NCBI GenBank assembly: GCA_015057605.1
Contig: SVDX01000009.1
Coordinates: 1-64,000 of the forward strand
Direction of reading: 5' to 3'
Length of the DNA stretch: 64,000 bases
DNA from: Lachnospira sp.
Lineage (GTDB): Bacteria > Bacillota > Clostridia > Lachnospirales > Lachnospiraceae
Numbering within the stretch: the stretch's first letter is position 1; every line of letters starts with the position of its first letter. Shown here piece after piece: positions 1-7,370 of the stretch. The notes under the pieces were generated by a model that was not told where the DNA came from, searched no databases, and worked only from the letters and a program-made list of their open reading frames with translations. A program made the position numbers and the translations under genes.

Positions 1-159
1 TCTCATCTTTTCACTGATTGATAAGCCGGCTGCGTCATCACCTGCACGGTTAATTCTGTAACCTGATGATAACTTTTCTGTTGACTTAGCTTGTAAGCCG
101 TTTGTGATACCTAACTGTCTGTTAGCGTTCATCGCTGTTAAATTGTGTTGTACTATCAT
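1..159 (-). CDS. hag: Flagellin, N-terminal part (cut by window start)
   Basis: Only the first 53 codons are inside the window. They read as the conserved flagellin D0/D1 start ([17 protein letters not shown], then a [21 protein letters not shown] stretch), the surface that packs the filament core and is the export and assembly segment. The start ATG at 157-159 has a perfect AAGGAGG ribosome site at 167-173. The gene is last in a flagellar cluster, just after fliS and a FliT-like chaperone. It has its own sigma-28 promoter and a long structured leader. The rest of the protein lies outside the window, so length and variable domain are unknown. Confidence 0.95.
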   Translation of the reverse strand, partial: MIVQHNLTAMNANRQLGITNGLQAKSTEKLSSGYRINRAGDDAAGLSISEKMR

Positions 160-186
160 AATAATTCCTCCTTGAATTAAGTTGTT

Positions 187-203
187 TGGCGACTTCCCTG
201 CCA
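187..203 (-). promoter_or_regulatory. CsrA-like hairpin site in the flagellin leader
   Basis: On the mRNA strand a 4-bp TGGC/GCCA stem presents a nine-base loop containing AGGGA. The stretch GCAGGGAAGT is close to the known CsrA consensus (ACARGGAUGU), with GGA in the loop as CsrA prefers. A second CsrA-like site, TCAAGGAGG, overlaps the ribosome site at 167-174. This two-site layout resembles Bacillus subtilis hag, where CsrA blocks flagellin translation. Function here is inferred. Confidence 0.55.
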
Positions 204-224
204 CCCTTTTGTTAATAGTAACTT

Positions 225-243
225 CAAGTAAATGTTTTACTTG
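225..243 (-). promoter_or_regulatory. 5' terminal stem-loop of the flagellin mRNA
   Basis: CAAGTAAA and TTTACTTG form a perfect 8-bp stem with a three-base loop. It lies directly downstream of the sigma-28 -10 box, so it would sit at or within a few bases of the transcript's 5' end. Such end hairpins often protect abundant mRNAs from decay; that role is inferred. Confidence 0.5.
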
Positions 244-249
244 TATATT

Positions 250-276
250 ATATCGGATTAAAACTCAGGAACTTAA
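250..276 (-). promoter_or_regulatory. Sigma-28 promoter of flagellin
   Basis: The minus strand reads TTAA, 15 bases, then TCCGATAT. This is close to the sigma-28 (SigD/FliA) consensus TAAA-N15-GCCGATAA. It lies about 90 bases before the flagellin start, leaving room for the structured leader. Confidence 0.75.
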
Positions 277-297
277 CCCGTAATAATATCTTTTTAA

Positions 298-777
298 TTA
301 TTTTTTAGCATCCATGAAATAAGACGTATCAGCTTTAGAGTTCATAGTCTTATAATAGCTTGCCGCCACACCGCTACCTGTCTTGACCTTTTTTATATCA
401 GTCTTTACAGTAGAAAAATATGACTGCACAGCTGCTTTCGTTCTTTGTTCCTGTGCTTGAAGCTTTACGCTCAGTTCTGTAATTATAGAAATATTTTCTT
501 TCATCTGAGCTATCTTATCAGACACTTCATTCTTGCGTTCAACAAAAGTATCCTTGATTCGATCGTACACAGTAGAAAATCCATCATCAAGTCTTTCTAA
601 TTCTTTTATGAGTTCAGCCTTATCCACATTAGTTTTATCAAACGCATCTTCGTCAACTTTAGTAGCATTCACTAACATATGCTGTTCTTCATCAATAGCA
701 AGAATCTTTTCAAGAACTGTAATCTTTTTAATCAAACCATCCGCTAATATATCTACATATACAGTAAATTTATCCAT
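298..777 (-). CDS. Flagellar chaperone-like protein at the fliT position
   Basis: A 159-residue, mostly helical, charged protein with heptad-like stretches at about residues 55-125 and a disordered Lys/Ser-rich tail. No enzymatic motif is seen. It follows fliS by 17 bases (GGGAGCGTAC before the ATG) and precedes flagellin. This is the place held by fliT, the FliD export chaperone, in fliD-fliS-fliT operons of Bacillus. Length and helical character fit the FliT/FlgN class of small export chaperones, but sequence similarity is too weak to assign by eye. A second chaperone, FlgN, is encoded at 9104-9619. Confidence 0.6.
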   Translation of the reverse strand: MDKFTVYVDILADGLIKKITVLEKILAIDEEQHMLVNATKVDEDAFDKTNVDKAELIKELERLDDGFSTVYDRIKDTFVERKNEVSDKIAQMKENISIITELSVKLQAQEQRTKAAVQSYFSTVKTDIKKVKTGSGVAASYYKTMNSKADTSYFMDAKK

Positions 778-794
778 GTACGCTCCCTTCCAGG

Positions 795-1175
795 TTATTC
801 CTTAATCTTAGCAAGGCGCATAACCTCTTTCCATGTATCTCGCATCGTACGCAAATGTCCTAAAACTTCTTCTAAGATTTCTTTATCTTTTTTGATATTA
901 GCTTCAATCAATCTACCATATATATAAGTATACACTTGATTAAATTCATTTGCAACAGGATACTTGTAATTTAATGTAGCCTGGAACTCTTCAATAATAC
1001 GCTCAACCTTTATTATATTAGTATGCGCTTTTTGAATATCATTCTGCTCAATACCCATAATAGCAATATTGCAGAATTTAATAGCTCCTTCGTACAACAT
1101 TAATGTTAACTCTGCAGGAGAGGCAGTTAATATTTTGCTGTTATTATATTGTGCATAGCCCGAATTATTCACCAT
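795..1175 (-). CDS. fliS: Flagellin export chaperone FliS
   Basis: FliS binds the C-terminal end of newly made flagellin in the cytosol, stops early polymerisation and hands it to the flagellar export gate. The 126-residue protein shows the family's start (YAQYNNSKILTASPAELTLMLYEGA), a four-helix pattern and the usual length. Start is supported by GGAGGAAGAATT before the ATG. It lies 26 bases after fliD and is followed by a chaperone-like gene and flagellin. In Bacillus FliS also helps FliW sense flagellin. Confidence 0.95.
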   Translation of the reverse strand: MVNNSGYAQYNNSKILTASPAELTLMLYEGAIKFCNIAIMGIEQNDIQKAHTNIIKVERIIEEFQATLNYKYPVANEFNQVYTYIYGRLIEANIKKDKEILEEVLGHLRTMRDTWKEVMRLAKIKE

Positions 1176-1201
1176 AATTCTTCCTCCTATTTAGTACTTA
1201 A

Positions 1202-3193
1202 TTATTGTCCTAACATTGATGTTAATGCTGATGTTGAAGACTGTAACTGCGATAAAGCTTTTTCCATAGCTGAGAACTGTTTGTAATAAGATTCCTCAAT
1301 CTTTTCAATTCTTTCTTCCCAGTCCTTAATCTTTTCTGTATAATCTTCATAATCACTTTGCATACTCTTATCGTTATATACCTTAAATGCACTGCTGATG
1401 CTTGATGTCTTCATCTTATCGCCAAGCTTTGTATATGCTTTATCAGCAAGTTGTGTAAAGAACGATACTACAGCATCTGGGTCATTAGCAATAGCTTCTT
1501 TTAACTTATCTGTATTACCAGAGGTTAATGAATCATCTGGATCGCCATCAATATGGTAAGCTGATTTTTCATTGTCAGCTGCTTCAAAATAGCCTGCAGT
1601 CTTTATGCCAAATGATGCAAGAGAATAGCTCTTACCATTGATTGTAAATGACGTCTGCATTGCACTCTTTAACATTGTAGACACTGAATTAAGTGTATCA
1701 TCTCTTCTAAGAAGCGAATTTTTAATCTTCTCTTCCCATTTTTCTATTTCAGATTCTGACATAGCTTCCTTTTCATCATCTGTAAGAGGCATCATATCCT
1801 TAGCTGTTGCCGCATTATAAGACTTGTCGATACCATTAACCAATTCATTATATGACTTAAAGAAATCCTTAACCATATTATAAATGGCCTCTGTATCAGT
1901 ATTAGTTGTTATAACTACTGAACCTTCTGTCTCAGCAGTTGCTTCAATTGTAATACCATTAATACTATACGAATTAGTTTCACTTGTATATCTTGCACCA
2001 TTAAGGTAAATGATAGAATCATCACCATCAATCTTTACAGCACCTTGTGATGCTTCAAGATTAACCGTCTGTGCAAATGCAACCTTAGAATCTATTCCTG
2101 CTTCAATATCCGTCTTAATTGTAGCATTACGATTTGCAAGCTCTGCTTCAAACGCTGCTATAGCTGCATCATCAGAGCCTAATAAGGCATCCTTCGCAAG
2201 CATAATATCTCTTTGTTCTGCTTCTTTAGCAACTGCGTCATCCATATCTGTCGTAACAGTTGTAATCTCTTCCTGAACCTTTGCTTTATCATCATCAGTT
2301 AAAGTATCATTCTCTAACTGTGCATTAAGCTCATCAAGCTTCTTCTGAAGATTTTCTGCACTTGTCTTATATTCATCAGCCTTTGCCTTTGCTTCATCAT
2401 ATTCTTTAGCTATAGCCGCCTTTAAGCTTTCTGTTGTATAAGCTGCTGCATTATATCTTTCTTCTTTAAGCTTAGCTAACGCTTCACCATCTGTAGCTAA
2501 TGACTTCCAGTAAGCATATTCTTTTTTATCAGCCTCTGTTGTTGTCATCAAACCAAGATTCTTTAAAGCATCAAAGCCTGATTGATCATTTGCAACAAAT
2601 GTAAAGTTTGCATCCTTACCTGAAGCTTTTGAATTAACAAACATTCTTCCGTTCTTTTCATCAAAGCTTGCACTAACGCCTGCATCCTTAAGTGCTGTAA
2701 CAAACTGAGATATGGTCATATCCTCTTTAATCTCAACTGTTTTTTCTGTATCACCAACCTTAACCGTGATATTTCCACCCTTAAAGCCAGCCATACCCTT
2801 TACGTCTGTAAGCTTACTGCTGCCAGTTAATGCAGTACCATCTTCTTTTGTAATCTCTGCGCCTGTTAAATAGCCAGCCTTTGCAAGTCTTTCTATTTCT
2901 AAAGTCTGTGAACCGATAGGTGCAGTAGAATTAGCACTTACCTTAGCCACAGAAGTATTAGATATAGTTGCAGCTTTCTTTAAGAACGCAGAAGACAACT
3001 TCATACTAGATAAATTCTTACTGTAGAAGTTGTAAATCTTTGTATTCATATCTTTCCATGCATCTTGCTTCCATTGTAATTTAGTCTGTTCTTTAACTAA
3101 ATTATCTTTACGGGTAGAGTATGCACTTACTAAATCTTTAACGATTGCATCAGTATCTAAGCCTGACGCCATACCTGATAATCTAATTGGCAT
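1202..3193 (-). CDS. fliD: Flagellar filament cap protein FliD (HAP2)
   Basis: FliD forms the pentameric cap at the filament tip and folds flagellin into place. The N-terminus (MPIRLSGMASGLDTDAIVKDL) and the helical C-terminus (residues ~600-663) are typical. At 663 residues it is longer than the ~500 of Bacillus FliD. The extra length is largely a charged, heptad-rich segment at about residues 215-360, in the surface-exposed middle of the protein. Export by the flagellar system needs no signal peptide and none is present. It is co-transcribed with flaG and fliS from the sigma-28 promoter at 3641-3667. Confidence 0.95.
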   Translation of the reverse strand: MPIRLSGMASGLDTDAIVKDLVSAYSTRKDNLVKEQTKLQWKQDAWKDMNTKIYNFYSKNLSSMKLSSAFLKKAATISNTSVAKVSANSTAPIGSQTLEIERLAKAGYLTGAEITKEDGTALTGSSKLTDVKGMAGFKGGNITVKVGDTEKTVEIKEDMTISQFVTALKDAGVSASFDEKNGRMFVNSKASGKDANFTFVANDQSGFDALKNLGLMTTTEADKKEYAYWKSLATDGEALAKLKEERYNAAAYTTESLKAAIAKEYDEAKAKADEYKTSAENLQKKLDELNAQLENDTLTDDDKAKVQEEITTVTTDMDDAVAKEAEQRDIMLAKDALLGSDDAAIAAFEAELANRNATIKTDIEAGIDSKVAFAQTVNLEASQGAVKIDGDDSIIYLNGARYTSETNSYSINGITIEATAETEGSVVITTNTDTEAIYNMVKDFFKSYNELVNGIDKSYNAATAKDMMPLTDDEKEAMSESEIEKWEEKIKNSLLRRDDTLNSVSTMLKSAMQTSFTINGKSYSLASFGIKTAGYFEAADNEKSAYHIDGDPDDSLTSGNTDKLKEAIANDPDAVVSFFTQLADKAYTKLGDKMKTSSISSAFKVYNDKSMQSDYEDYTEKIKDWEERIEKIEESYYKQFSAMEKALSQLQSSTSALTSMLGQ

Positions 3194-3205
3194 AAAACCT
3201 ACCTC

Positions 3206-3592
3206 CTATCTCTTTTCATCTACAAGCAGACCTGCCAACTCCCAAGCCTTTTCAATCATCTCTAAGGTCTTTTCCGGTGGCAATTCTTTAATTACTTCAT
3301 TAGTTTCTTTATCCTTAATCTTAATGGTTACCCTGTTAGTACCTTCATGATAACCAAATTCAGCAACCGTGCTGCTCATCTTTCTATTGATGTCAGATAC
3401 CGCCTGCTTAATTGTTGTGTCACTAACCTGCTTCTTTGCAGCCTCATTAGAACCGTTCTGCTCACTGTCTTCCCTGACAATTATTTTATTAGTTTCACTT
3501 GCTACGGGTTTTGCCTTAACTTCTACGTTGTTATTAGTAGCCGAACTACTTTCATATGAAGGCACTGAGCTACCCATATTATCAATTCTCAT
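3206..3592 (-). CDS. flaG: FlaG family flagellar protein
   Basis: A 128-residue FlaG-type protein. The C-terminal domain carries the family pattern (FGYHEGTNRVTIKIKDKET, then IKELPPEKTLEM). The first ~65 residues are polar and probably disordered. FlaG is linked to filament length and usually precedes fliD, as here (12-base gap). The start is the ATG at 3590-3592, which has GGAGG eight bases upstream; an in-frame GTG three codons earlier overlaps that site and is less likely. First gene after a sigma-28 promoter. The ribosome site ACACGGAGGT also resembles a CsrA site. Confidence 0.88.
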   Translation of the reverse strand: MRIDNMGSSVPSYESSSATNNNVEVKAKPVASETNKIIVREDSEQNGSNEAAKKQVSDTTIKQAVSDINRKMSSTVAEFGYHEGTNRVTIKIKDKETNEVIKELPPEKTLEMIEKAWELAGLLVDEKR

Positions 3593-3640
3593 AAAATACA
3601 CCTCCGTGTGGTAGATAAAAACATTTGTCTCTTATTTGCT

Positions 3641-3667
3641 ATATCGGCATCAAAAATCGAAAATTTA
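3641..3667 (-). promoter_or_regulatory. Sigma-28 promoter of flaG-fliD-fliS
   Basis: The minus strand reads TAAA, exactly 15 bases, then GCCGATAT, matching the sigma-28 consensus in all but the last base. It lies in the 80-base gap between csrA and flaG and so splits the late filament genes from the upstream junction genes. Confidence 0.88.
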
Positions 3668-3672
3668 ATAAT

Positions 3673-3891
3673 TTATTTCAAAAAATTTTTTAATGCTTCT
3701 GCTACGTCTGCATTTGCAGCTTCTTTATTTGCTTCACTAATTTGTAAATATAATTCTTTTCTGTAAACAGGTACCGACTTAGGTGCTACTATACCAAGCT
3801 TAACCTGATCACCCTTAACATCTAATATTGTAATCTCTATCTCATTGTTAATAACAATGCTTTCGTTTTTCTTTCTTGATAATGCCAGCAT
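3673..3891 (-). CDS. csrA: Translational regulator CsrA
   Basis: A 72-residue CsrA/RsmA dimeric RNA-binding protein. It begins MLALSRKKNESI, the family's usual first strand. The core continues through ITILDVKGDQVKLGI to APKSVPVYRKELY with the Val/Arg RNA-binding edge. It binds GGA motifs in mRNA leaders and, in motile Gram-positives, represses flagellin translation. The ATG at 3889-3891 is chosen over an in-frame GTG three codons earlier because CsrA proteins start at MLALSR. It sits one base after the fliW stop, so the two genes are translationally coupled; FliW is the protein antagonist of CsrA. Confidence 0.96.
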   Translation of the reverse strand: MLALSRKKNESIVINNEIEITILDVKGDQVKLGIVAPKSVPVYRKELYLQISEANKEAANADVAEALKNFLK

Positions 3892-3892
3892 C

Positions 3893-4348
3893 CTACTCAC
3901 CTGCTTTCTTAGCTGCTAAAATATCGTATATTGCATATCTTACAGCATAATCTTCATTTTCTACTATAACCTGCACCGCTTTTCTATTGTTAGCATTGAT
4001 AATAATCGGTGCCTTTAAATTAACTGTCATGTTCTTAATGTTTTGAGGAACTGTTGCTATTAATAAAACAACAGCTTCGTCATCATTAAATTTTCCAATG
4101 CTTTCTAACAATTCATCATTTATTAAAGGATTATAATCCTGCTTAATAAAGAATGGATTTATTACTGGAAATGCTAAGCTTGATTCATCAGCTGATTGAA
4201 GCCACATAATTGTGCTGTCATCATTTTCTGAATCATAGATTAAAGCATATTTTTTATAAGCCTCAAAACCAATAATTCCATTTTCAAATTCTACTACCTT
4301 ATCATCGGCAATTTCTACTTCTCCAAAAATCTTTGAATTAATTAACAT
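3893..4348 (-). CDS. fliW: Flagellar assembly factor FliW, CsrA antagonist
   Basis: A 151-residue FliW. Typical features are the start MLINSKIFGEVEIADDKVV, the FENGIIGFE turn, and the C-terminal APIIINANNRKAVQVIVEN block. FliW binds either flagellin or CsrA. When flagellin is exported, free FliW captures CsrA and lifts translational repression of flagellin. Here fliW lies directly before csrA, and flagellin with CsrA-like leader sites is in the same cluster, so all three parts of the switch are present. GGTGAGG precedes the ATG. Confidence 0.96.
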   Translation of the reverse strand: MLINSKIFGEVEIADDKVVEFENGIIGFEAYKKYALIYDSENDDSTIMWLQSADESSLAFPVINPFFIKQDYNPLINDELLESIGKFNDDEAVVLLIATVPQNIKNMTVNLKAPIIINANNRKAVQVIVENEDYAVRYAIYDILAAKKAGE

Positions 4349-4368
4349 AATCGGTACCTCACCTTTCT

Positions 4369-5829
4369 TTAAATAAAGTCTAACAATGACTGTCTTACTA
4401 CTTTTCCTGCTGATGTTAACGAAGCGTTATAAACAACCTCTGCTGCGCTGTAGTTAATTACTACTTCTTCAAGTTCAATATCTTCGTTATTTGATTTTAA
4501 TTCTTCAAAATTAGTAGTTTGTTCTGTAAGTCTGTTTTTAGTAAGATTAACTCTTACTTCTCTGTTACCAATATCAGCAATTGCACTTGAAATTGTTTGC
4601 TGGTGATTCTGACACTTTGTAACACCCTTTTCAAATGTCTTTTGCATTGCATCGGAAAGTATATCTCTTTCCTTGTTAGCAGCCACTATCATTGAATCGA
4701 TAGATGCCTGATCTGCCGGTGATGAATATGCCATATCTGACTTCATCGCTTCAAGTTTTTTAAGCTTTGCTTCAATATCTATTACCGACTGAACTGCTTC
4801 GCTAAGCTCATCAATATCTCTTGCCATTCTATAATCTAATGAATCACACGCCTCAGTATTAACCTTTATCGTTTGTCCGAAATTAATCTGATATTCGATA
4901 TCCTGTCCTTTTGGATCCTTTACATATGTTTTATTATTAGTGTTATCAACACATGTAAAATAATGCTCCGGCTTTACTTCACCAGTTCTAAATCCTGTTT
5001 TGTCATATGTAATAGTCATATCATCAACCGTTTTAAGTTGTTCGTAAACATCCTCCGCAAATATGAGTTCTCCTGTTTCTGGTATGAAATTAACCGTACC
5101 TGGTGCAGGCTCATAAGCTGCTGGATTAGCATATGAAACAGTTGTAACAGCAACTGTATCATTTCCTCCATTATATTTTATACCATCAAGGGCCATGTTG
5201 TCCAGATTATCATAAGCAAGTCTTATTCTTCTTACCTCTAATACCTGTGGATTATCTGCTAAAGCTATGTTTTGAACAGTATTTTCATCAACTGGATCCT
5301 TAACTATTACCTTTGTATCAAAAAACTCATTTGATAATGGTTCTGTTATTGTATAATGTCTGTTAGTTTCTTCAACTGTGCTTATTGTAAGCGCCGAATC
5401 CGTTTTATATCCCGTAAAGCAATATCTTCCAGCATAGTCTACATTTCCTTGATCATACAAAGTTTTCTTATATTGTTCAAGATTTTCAACGATAATATCT
5501 CTTTGGTCTGTTGAAAATGTATCTGTCGAACCCTGTACACATAACTGATAAATGCTTTCAAGCACTGTATTTGCTTCCTGTAAAGCACCTTCTGTTACTT
5601 CAAGCCAAGATACCGCATCAGGTATATTTCTGTCTAAATATTGTTCCGCTTCCGCAAGACTTGTTCTAAGTCTTAATGCTCTTAAAGCAACTATTGGATC
5701 CTCCGAAGGTCTGCTTATCTTCTTTTGAGAAGATAGTTGCTTATCCAAAGTATTCATCTGACTTTTATTAATCGCTATATTTGCAATGGAATTATTAACC
5801 ATCATGCCATTTGTAATTCTTAATGCCAT
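4369..5829 (-). CDS. flgL: Flagellar hook-associated protein 3, FlgL
   Basis: FlgL (HAP3) links the FlgK ring to the filament. The 486-residue protein has a flagellin-like N-terminus (MALRITNGMMVNNSIANI, then KKISRPSEDP) and a matching helical C-terminus (VNLTKNRLTEQTTNF ... LTSAGKVVRQSLLDFI). The middle, residues ~150-330, is a variable domain and makes it longer than the ~300 of Bacillus FlgL. It follows the second flgK by 14 bases with a clear GGAGG site. Secreted by the flagellar apparatus without a signal peptide. Confidence 0.92.
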   Translation of the reverse strand: MALRITNGMMVNNSIANIAINKSQMNTLDKQLSSQKKISRPSEDPIVALRALRLRTSLAEAEQYLDRNIPDAVSWLEVTEGALQEANTVLESIYQLCVQGSTDTFSTDQRDIIVENLEQYKKTLYDQGNVDYAGRYCFTGYKTDSALTISTVEETNRHYTITEPLSNEFFDTKVIVKDPVDENTVQNIALADNPQVLEVRRIRLAYDNLDNMALDGIKYNGGNDTVAVTTVSYANPAAYEPAPGTVNFIPETGELIFAEDVYEQLKTVDDMTITYDKTGFRTGEVKPEHYFTCVDNTNNKTYVKDPKGQDIEYQINFGQTIKVNTEACDSLDYRMARDIDELSEAVQSVIDIEAKLKKLEAMKSDMAYSSPADQASIDSMIVAANKERDILSDAMQKTFEKGVTKCQNHQQTISSAIADIGNREVRVNLTKNRLTEQTTNFEELKSNNEDIELEEVVINYSAAEVVYNASLTSAGKVVRQSLLDFI

Positions 5830-5843
5830 AGTTTACCTCCTTG

Positions 5844-7355
5844 CTATACGCCCATTTCGTTAATCAACTTGTTGTACATTTCTGTCATTACTGATAACAT
5901 TTTACCACATAATTCGTAAGCTGACTGGAATTTCATTAAATCCATTCCTTCTTCATCCTCATCAACACCCATTACTGATAATCTCTGGTTTTGAATCGAA
6001 GCCTTCATTGTAGAATACGTTGTATCAAATGTTTTCGCTCTATATACATCAATACCGATTTCCGACATAACGCTCTGCAAAAAGTCGGATGCAGTTGTAT
6101 TATTGATTATTTTTTCATTTTTCAAATCAAGCAAGTCACTTACTAACGAAGCATCGCTCTCACCCTTGCTTGCATCATATGTTGTTGCCAATCTATTATG
6201 ATCTGTTAAAAGTACTTCGTTAACCGCAACATTAAGTGCTGATATATCGCCTGCATATTTTGCTACGAACATTTCAACGCCCGGTTCGCCATCACTATTA
6301 GTTGCATTTGGCTTTGTAAATACATTATTAATTGTATCAACAAAAGTAGCTATGAACTTATTCATTTGTGCCTGATAATGAGGTATTCCCTTATAGCTTG
6401 TATTGTAGCCTGCTACAGTTTCTGTAACACCGCTTTTAGTTTCAATCGAAAGGTTACAACCATCTCTTATATCAAGCAAGCCCTTTAATTCACCCTTTAA
6501 GCTATGACTGTATTCATCAAAGTCCATACCGCCTTCCCAGCTTATTTCATAAAGGTCTGTCGCATCCGAAGCATTTCTTCTTGTTTCCTTTGGAGTAGTA
6601 ACTAATTGGTTGAAATTGTATCCGTCAACTAAGTCCTGTCCATTTATTCTAATATTCATATGAGTTGTACCATTTTGGCCTCTGGTTTCACTAATATCAA
6701 TATTAACAATTTGAGATAGTTCATCTAATAGGGTTGAACGCTTATCTCTTAAATCACTTGCTTCGCCACCTCTAACTTCAATATTATTAATCTGTTTATT
6801 TAATGAAGCTAAATTGGTTGCAATCGTATTGATTCTGTCTACCTTATTTTTAATTTCTTCATTAACATCTGTCTGAATATTGGTAAGGCTTACAGAAATG
6901 TTATTAAAGTAATCGCATAAACTCTGTGCACAGTTAATAACTTGGTTCTTTATAGTTACATTGTTAGGATCCTTTTCAAGTTCTTCTAATGCATTATAAA
7001 AATTATTATATTCTGCTGTAAATCCTTCTGCGTTTATTTCATTATAATAATCTTCAATCTGTACCATATAGTTATATTTACTTAAATATTCACCATAGTT
7101 ACTAAGATTATCTCTGTATTTGTCATCTAAGTACGCATCACGTATCTGTGAAACGCTTACAGCTTCAACACCTGTACCAACAGTACCATAATCAGCATAT
7201 GATCTTAACGACTCAGCTGCATTAAGTGTTGTTACCTGTCTTGTATATCCTTCAGTTCTTATATTAGATATATTATGCGCTGTTGTATTAGTAGCTATCT
7301 GGTATGTCTGTAAACCTGAGTATGCAATTGTAAGTCCAAAAAATGTTGATGCCAT
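5844..7355 (-). CDS. Flagellar hook-associated protein 1, FlgK (second paralogue)
   Basis: A 503-residue FlgK (HAP1) family protein. It shows the rod/hook N-terminal motif (TTAHNISNIRTEGYTRQV), the conserved GEASDLRDKRSTLLDELS segment and a C-terminal helix (MKFQSAYELCGKMLSVMTEMYN). FlgK forms the first hook-filament junction ring. It is the second of two adjacent flgK-type genes (15-base gap). The two are clearly different in length and wording, so this is an old duplication rather than a recent copy. Either both form the junction or one has a special role; the sequence cannot decide. Confidence 0.88.
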   Translation of the reverse strand: MASTFFGLTIAYSGLQTYQIATNTTAHNISNIRTEGYTRQVTTLNAAESLRSYADYGTVGTGVEAVSVSQIRDAYLDDKYRDNLSNYGEYLSKYNYMVQIEDYYNEINAEGFTAEYNNFYNALEELEKDPNNVTIKNQVINCAQSLCDYFNNISVSLTNIQTDVNEEIKNKVDRINTIATNLASLNKQINNIEVRGGEASDLRDKRSTLLDELSQIVNIDISETRGQNGTTHMNIRINGQDLVDGYNFNQLVTTPKETRRNASDATDLYEISWEGGMDFDEYSHSLKGELKGLLDIRDGCNLSIETKSGVTETVAGYNTSYKGIPHYQAQMNKFIATFVDTINNVFTKPNATNSDGEPGVEMFVAKYAGDISALNVAVNEVLLTDHNRLATTYDASKGESDASLVSDLLDLKNEKIINNTTASDFLQSVMSEIGIDVYRAKTFDTTYSTMKASIQNQRLSVMGVDEDEEGMDLMKFQSAYELCGKMLSVMTEMYNKLINEMGV

Positions 7356-7370
7356 ACCATTTCCTCCATT

